Shown here piece by piece: positions 59,780 to 64,000 of a stretch of 64,000 bases of DNA. A program made the translations under genes and the position numbers. The stretch is taken from contig NZ_CP056775.1 of assembly GCF_016894445.1 (NCBI RefSeq), forward strand, positions 62,001-126,000. Reading direction: 5' to 3'. The notes beneath the pieces were generated by a model. The model was not told the origin of the DNA, searched no databases, and saw only the letters and a list, made by a program, of their open reading frames with translations. The DNA is from Dyadobacter sandarakinus (GTDB lineage: Bacteria > Bacteroidota > Bacteroidia > Cytophagales > Spirosomataceae). How positions within the stretch are numbered: position 1 is the stretch's first letter; every line of letters begins with the position of its first letter.

Positions 59780-60511
59780 TCAAATAATGGCTGAAAGATC
59801 CCGGATACCCAGTGCGCGTGCGGTAGTAAAGCCTTCACCGAATGTTGCCCCGATCGCATGACCAAACTCCCTGGCCCGGGCTATAACAAATTCGAGGAAC
59901 TCCGGCGTTGAAATGTAGCTCTGCGGCTCATTGCTGTCACTATTGTAAGCAGGAACGTGAAACTGGCTCTGAAATGCCAGCATGGCTTGTACCTTTTTTT
60001 CGTGCACGTCGGTAATGTCCACAATGAAGTCCGGTTTGATGTACCGGTCCTGTATGGCATGAAATACCTGCCTCGGGCGCCACGCTTCCTGCTCCACGCC
60101 ATTTTCATCCAGCGTTTTTACCATTCTTAATCCTGAATAAAAACAGCTTTCGGCGACCAGCTGGCCCGCACGTCCATGGTCGGGGTGGCGGTCGGAGGCA
60201 GCATTGGTGATCACAATATCCGGCTGATACTTTCGGATAAAAGGAATGATCGCTTTTTGATGTGCTTCATTGTTCTGGAAAAAACCGTCGGCTAAACCTA
60301 CATTTTCGCGGACATCAATGTTCATGATCTCGGCAGCGCGGAGTGCTTCTGCAATGCGTCCCTCAGGCGTACCGCGCGTACCCAGTTCTCCACGGGTCAG
60401 GTCTACGATCCCCACCTTTTTGCCCAATGCCATTTGAGAAAGGAGTGTTCCTGCACAGCACAGTTCCACGTCGTCGGGGTGTGCGGTAATGGCGAGTATA
60501 TCGAGTTTCAT
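59780..60511 (-). CDS. bshB1: Bacillithiol biosynthesis deacetylase BshB1
   Basis: 243 residues. A LmbE-like zinc deacetylase with AHPDDVELCCAGTL (zinc ligands His, Asp), VDLTRGELGTRGTPEGRIAEA, NAASDRHPDHGRAGQLV and GIRDL. It removes the acetyl group from GlcNAc-malate in bacillithiol synthesis, a thiol cofactor made by many Bacteroidota. It lies 9 bases downstream of the M23 peptidase gene on the same strand. Confidence 0.92.
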   Translation of the reverse strand: MKLDILAITAHPDDVELCCAGTLLSQMALGKKVGIVDLTRGELGTRGTPEGRIAEALRAAEIMNIDVRENVGLADGFFQNNEAHQKAIIPFIRKYQPDIVITNAASDRHPDHGRAGQLVAESCFYSGLRMVKTLDENGVEQEAWRPRQVFHAIQDRYIKPDFIVDITDVHEKKVQAMLAFQSQFHVPAYNSDSNEPQSYISTPEFLEFVIARAREFGHAIGATFGEGFTTARALGIRDLSAII

Positions 60512-60520
60512 AACTTCCTG

Positions 60521-61591
60521 TTATTTGATTCTAAGCTTTTGCCCAATGCGCAGGGTAGAGCGGGCAGAGATGCGGTTACGCTTCGCGATGGTTGAAATAC
60601 TTACACCATAGCGCGACGCAATAGACGAAAGGGTTTCGCCGGACCGTACGCGGTGAAGCACTGAGCGGGTATAGGCAGGCGCATCGCCCGATTCGAATTC
60701 GCTCCGGTTGGATTTGCCGCGCAGGTGATTCCAGACATTGCTGGTGAGCATAAAGTGCTCCGCACGGATTGCCTTGTTATCCCAGTCAAAGATATTTCGG
60801 GGATCAAAGGGATTGCCCTCGTACCGGTTTTCATAATGTAAATGTGAACCTGTACTGCGGCCTGTATTTCCGCCCAGCCCGATGACTTCACCTGCTTTTA
60901 CAAGTTGTCCAGACTCTACCAGTTGCTTGGAAAGGTGCCCGTACAATGTTTCAAGCCCATTATAGTGTCTTACGACGATAAACCGACCGTAGCCGCTGCC
61001 ATCCCAGGCCACAATCCGCACCATACCGTCGTAAGTGCTGCGGACCGAATCGCCCGTTTCCAGGTCGAGGTCAGATCCGTTGTGCCAGCGGCCCCAGCGA
61101 TAGCCGAATTGGGAAGTAGGTTTGGTATCGGTAAGAGGCGTGCTCCACATGCGGTTCACAGCCGGATCGTACAGGGTAAGGTCTACCGGCTCATCAAATT
61201 CCAGGGGACTAAGTCCATAGGGGTTGATGGTACGCGCATCCCAGATCACATAATATTCTGCCGCTTTAACCCATTCGTCAGCCACAAGCACGGAGTCCAC
61301 CACTTCCACCACCTCGGTTTCACCCTCGTCTATGGTTGTGGTATCTTCATGTACAACAGGGTTGAGCGGCTTAACCGGCTCAAACTGACTCTGGAATTTT
61401 AGATTGGAAGTTTCAACCTGGTATTCGTCTTCAGGCTGAGGGGTGCTTATGGAAGTAGGTCCTTCGTTGGCGTTGTTCCCGGATTGGTTAATCTTGGGGT
61501 TCTTCTTGAATTTTCCTCGCTCTTGCGCTTGCGTGTTCCCGGAGATTAAACACACGATCATTAGCAAACAAACAATAAGCTTTACTCTCAT
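60521..61591 (-). CDS. M23 peptidase with C-terminal LysM domain
   Basis: 356 residues. A signal peptide (LIVCLLMIVCLISGNTQAQ), a variable linker, then the M23 domain (about 165-270) with HNGSDLD, YGHLSK and HLHYE zinc ligands. A LysM domain at the end (VRSGETLSSIASRYGVSIST) binds peptidoglycan. It should cleave peptidoglycan cross-links in the envelope. It precedes bshB1. Confidence 0.9.
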   Translation of the reverse strand: MRVKLIVCLLMIVCLISGNTQAQERGKFKKNPKINQSGNNANEGPTSISTPQPEDEYQVETSNLKFQSQFEPVKPLNPVVHEDTTTIDEGETEVVEVVDSVLVADEWVKAAEYYVIWDARTINPYGLSPLEFDEPVDLTLYDPAVNRMWSTPLTDTKPTSQFGYRWGRWHNGSDLDLETGDSVRSTYDGMVRIVAWDGSGYGRFIVVRHYNGLETLYGHLSKQLVESGQLVKAGEVIGLGGNTGRSTGSHLHYENRYEGNPFDPRNIFDWDNKAIRAEHFMLTSNVWNHLRGKSNRSEFESGDAPAYTRSVLHRVRSGETLSSIASRYGVSISTIAKRNRISARSTLRIGQKLRIK

Positions 61592-61662
61592 ATTTTATAA
61601 ATAATATGTCAGACTACACGCAACTGCATGTAGCCTGACCAATAGGTAGGTTATTATAAAAA

Positions 61663-62622
61663 TCAGGCGGTTTCTTCGATGATGATTTCGACCTCACGCT
61701 CCATCAGGTAGCGTTCTGCATCAAGTGCGGCCATACATCCGGTACCCGCAGCGGTGATAGCCTGCCTGTAAACATTATCCTGCGCATCACCGCAGGCAAA
61801 CACGCCTTTGATGTTAGTGCAGGCACTTCCTTTGACAGTCTGGATATAACCTGTCTCGTCCATGTTCAGGTAACCCTTGAAAATGTCGGTATTGGGCTTG
61901 TGGCCGATCGCTACAAAAAAACCTGTGACATCCAGAACTTGTTCTTCGCCCGTTTTATTGTTCTTCACCACCACCGATTCAAGCCCTTCTTCTCCGTTCA
62001 GTTTGACTGCCTCGGTATTCCAGAGTATCTCGATGTTCGGGAGCGTTTCAATGCGTTTTTGCATGATCTTGGATGCACGCATTTCCTCCCGGCGCACCAG
62101 GAGGTACACTTTGCGGCAAAGTTTTGCGAGGTAGCTCGCTTCCTCGGCAGCCGTATCGCCGGCACCTACTACCACCACATCCTGGTTGCGGAAAAAGAAT
62201 CCATCACAAACGGCACAGGCCGACACGCCCCGGCCGTTCAGCCTTTCTTCTCCTTCCAGGCCAAGCCATTTCGCTGAGGCGCCCGTTGAGACGATCACCG
62301 AATCCGCCTGGATTTCGTGCTTGTTATCAATGATAACCTTATGGGGAAGACAGGTAAAATCGACCTCTGTTGCCAATCCGTAACGTATATCCGCTCCGAA
62401 GCGCTTGGCTTGTTTTTCAAAATTGATCATCATTTCGGGACCTGTGATCCCATCCGGATAGCCCGGGTAATTGTCAACCTCGGTAGTAATGGTAAGTTGC
62501 CCTCCGGGTTGCGCGCCCTGGTACAATACCGGGTTAAGCCCGGCCCTTGAAGCATATATGGCGGCTGTGTAACCGGCAGGGCCGGAGCCTATAATCAGAC
62601 ACGATACCTTCTCTGTTGTCAT
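61663..62622 (-). CDS. trxB: Thioredoxin-disulfide reductase
   Basis: 319 residues from ATG 62622 (MTTEKVSC); an in-frame extension to 62691 is unlikely. The FAD site is IIGSGPAGYTAAIYASRAGL and the redox pair is C136-C139 (SACAVCDGFFF); NADP site VVVVGAGDTAAEEASYLA; FACGDAQDNVYRQA near the end. It reduces thioredoxin with NADPH in the cytoplasm. An inverted repeat ATGTTC-GTA-GAACAT lies 55-69 bases upstream of the start. Confidence 0.93.
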   Translation of the reverse strand: MTTEKVSCLIIGSGPAGYTAAIYASRAGLNPVLYQGAQPGGQLTITTEVDNYPGYPDGITGPEMMINFEKQAKRFGADIRYGLATEVDFTCLPHKVIIDNKHEIQADSVIVSTGASAKWLGLEGEERLNGRGVSACAVCDGFFFRNQDVVVVGAGDTAAEEASYLAKLCRKVYLLVRREEMRASKIMQKRIETLPNIEILWNTEAVKLNGEEGLESVVVKNNKTGEEQVLDVTGFFVAIGHKPNTDIFKGYLNMDETGYIQTVKGSACTNIKGVFACGDAQDNVYRQAITAAGTGCMAALDAERYLMEREVEIIIEETA

Positions 62623-62676
62623 GTTTTTATCAGTAAAAATTATTGCAAACGCTGACCGGAATATGCGTCGCGTTGC

Positions 62677-62691
62677 ATGTTCGTAGAACAT
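62677..62691. promoter_or_regulatory. Inverted repeat upstream of trxB, possible operator
   Basis: ATGTTC (62677-62682), spacer GTA, GAACAT (62686-62691). Perfect six-base arms, 55 bases before the trxB start. Confidence 0.4.
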
Positions 62692-62737
62692 TGGCAGACC
62701 GACAAAAGTGCGAAATTATGCGGCCTTATGCAACTGC

Positions 62738-64000
62738 TCAAAGTATGCGCCACTCTATCCGCCTGTTTTTTTGACGGTTAAGGTCAGAGTCGTTCGGAGC
62801 TACGGGCTTTGTTTTTCCGTATCCTTTTGCCGTGAGGCGGGCAGTGGCCACCCCTGACTTTTCAAGGTATTCCAGCACGGATTGTGCCCGTTTTTGCGAC
62901 AGGTCAAGATTGACCTTATCTGAACCTACATCGTCCGTATGTCCCGAGACTTCTATCCGGATACCGGGATTTTTTTTCAGGAAATCAATCATCTTGTCCA
63001 GCTCTACCCTGGACTTTTCATCGAGCCGGTAAGCTCCTGTTTCAAAGAAAATGTTATTGAGAATCTCTGCCCGGTCTTTCTCGATCGCTTCCAGCGGGAT
63101 GTCCAGGTTCACAGACGAAGCAGAATCATTGACCGAAAAAGAAAGACTTTTGAACAAATACCCCTCCTTAGAAACGTAAAAGGCGTACTCGCTCCCATGA
63201 TTGAGCACGGCAAGAAAAGAACCATTGGTGCCATCAGATGTGAATTCTGCTACTTTACTCCCGGTTTTCAGATCAAAAAGATCTATATCCGATTGCAGCG
63301 GCTTACCCGTAATTTTATCAAAAACCCGGCCCTTGGCATAATGCGTAGGTACGAACAACTCCTTTACAGCCTGGGGCAGGTCGAATGCATAAAGCAGTGA
63401 CCGGCCTTTGCTATCGTCGGTATAGTAAGCCCGGGAACCATCCGACGCAATGAACATCCCAACCTGGTCTGCAACCGTATTAATGGGGTAACCCAGGTTT
63501 TTGGGTGCGGCCCACGTGGTATCTGTCCGCTGGCTGATAAAGATGTCAAACCCGCCCATGCCCGGAAAGCCGGTGGACGCATAGAAAAGTGTACGACCGT
63601 TGGCATGAATAAAAGGAGCATTTTCCTCATCCGGTGTGTTGATCGACGGACCGAGGTTTTTTGGGGAGCTCCATTGCTTTTTGCTGTCGAGGTTCGATAC
63701 CCAGATATCCCTTTTTCCCTGCCCGCCTTTCCGGTCCGAAGCAAAGTAGAGCATACGCCCGTCGGCTGAAAGTGAAGGCTGCGATTCCCAATCGCGCGAG
63801 TTCACAGGTTCACCCAGGTTGACCGGCGCACTCCAAGTTTTGCCTTCTTTATGCGTAATATAAAGGTCGCAGCTCCCGTAGCCATCCTGCCGGTTGCAGG
63901 CCGTGAATACCAGGGTACGGCCGTCGGCAGATACTGAGCAGGTACCTTCATTATTGGAGGTGTTGATGCTGGCCGAAATTTCTTCCGGCACGTCCCAACG
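62738..64000 (-). CDS. OmpA-family protein with PD40 propeller repeats (5' end cut by window)
   Basis: 420 residues are visible; the frame is open to the window end, so the N-terminus (often signal, TPR) is missing. About five PD40/WD40-like repeats (SADGRTLVFTACNRQDGYGSCDLYITHKEG, SADGRMLYFASDRKGGQGKRDIWVS, MGGFDIFISQR) are followed by a short beta domain and a C-terminal OmpA peptidoglycan-binding domain (IFFETGAYRLDEKSRVELDKM, SGHTDDVGSDKVNLDLSQKRAQSV). It resembles PorE-like T9SS-linked or general envelope proteins of Bacteroidota. Confidence 0.88.
   Translation of the reverse strand, partial: RWDVPEEISASINTSNNEGTCSVSADGRTLVFTACNRQDGYGSCDLYITHKEGKTWSAPVNLGEPVNSRDWESQPSLSADGRMLYFASDRKGGQGKRDIWVSNLDSKKQWSSPKNLGPSINTPDEENAPFIHANGRTLFYASTGFPGMGGFDIFISQRTDTTWAAPKNLGYPINTVADQVGMFIASDGSRAYYTDDSKGRSLLYAFDLPQAVKELFVPTHYAKGRVFDKITGKPLQSDIDLFDLKTGSKVAEFTSDGTNGSFLAVLNHGSEYAFYVSKEGYLFKSLSFSVNDSASSVNLDIPLEAIEKDRAEILNNIFFETGAYRLDEKSRVELDKMIDFLKKNPGIRIEVSGHTDDVGSDKVNLDLSQKRAQSVLEYLEKSGVATARLTAKGYGKTKPVAPNDSDLNRQKNRRIEWRIL

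Noticed and set aside
1..64000. CRISPR array, insertion sequence, prophage or integrase, tRNA or rRNA genes
   Set aside because: No spaced direct-repeat array, no transposase or integrase wording and no cloverleaf or rRNA signature was recognised. The phage-tail-like modules sit in EPS-locus genes without other phage genes.

Overview
The window looks like a chromosomal segment of a Bacteroidota bacterium of the Cytophagales, most like a Dyadobacter/Spirosoma-type organism. The evidence is several C-terminal type IX secretion (T9SS) sorting domains, LytTR regulators, a Wzi/Wza/Wzc-type exopolysaccharide (EPS) locus, TAnnTTTG-like -7 promoter elements, few Shine-Dalgarno sequences and moderate GC with AT-rich intergenic DNA. 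The genus is an inference from protein families; no rRNA or tRNA gene was seen.

Layout. (1) 1-11.2 kb: two very large cell-surface proteins (malectin-like, Ig-like and propeller modules with T9SS tails) flank an orphan LytTR response regulator and a small unknown protein. (2) 11.9-48.1 kb: a large EPS locus, mostly on the minus strand. It holds the initiating glycosyl-phosphotransferase (11.9), a Tat-type pyruvyl transferase (13.5), a second LytTR regulator (15.3), two small Tat/T9SS-tail proteins (16.5, 26.6), a Wzi-type outer-membrane protein (18.2), two long lyase-like proteins built from phage-tail-like modules (19.9, 27.2), a GMC oxidoreductase and an aldo/keto reductase (23.7-26.2), six glycosyltransferases, a GDP-mannose-dehydrogenase-type enzyme, a Wzy-like polymerase, a cytoplasmic-type pyruvyl transferase, the Wzx flippase, mannose-1-phosphate guanylyltransferase, UDP-glucose dehydrogenase, Wzc, Wza and a YwqE/CpsB-type phosphatase. 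(3) 48.6-52.6 kb: a DUF1080 protein, a third LytTR regulator and an AraC regulator. (4) 52.8-64 kb: ordinary genes (aldehyde dehydrogenase plus DUF779, RhlE helicase, DUF1361, TruC, paired LVIVD lipoproteins, MsrB, BshB1, M23 peptidase, TrxB and a PD40-OmpA protein cut by the window end).

How it works together (inference). WcaJ-type priming, GDP-mannose and two types of uronic-acid precursor, six glycosyltransferases and one or two pyruvyl transferases would build an acidic, pyruvylated repeat unit. Wzx flips it, the Wzy-like protein polymerises it, and Wzc/Wza/Wzi export and anchor it, with the PHP phosphatase resetting Wzc. The lyase-like and Tat/T9SS-tail proteins are the least explained part. 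The three nearly identical LytTR regulators sit around the locus and have no kinase partner in the window. A short motif around TACTCA(A/T)CGTT recurs just upstream of several EPS start codons, and ugd is preceded by a possible leader peptide carrying two hairpins.
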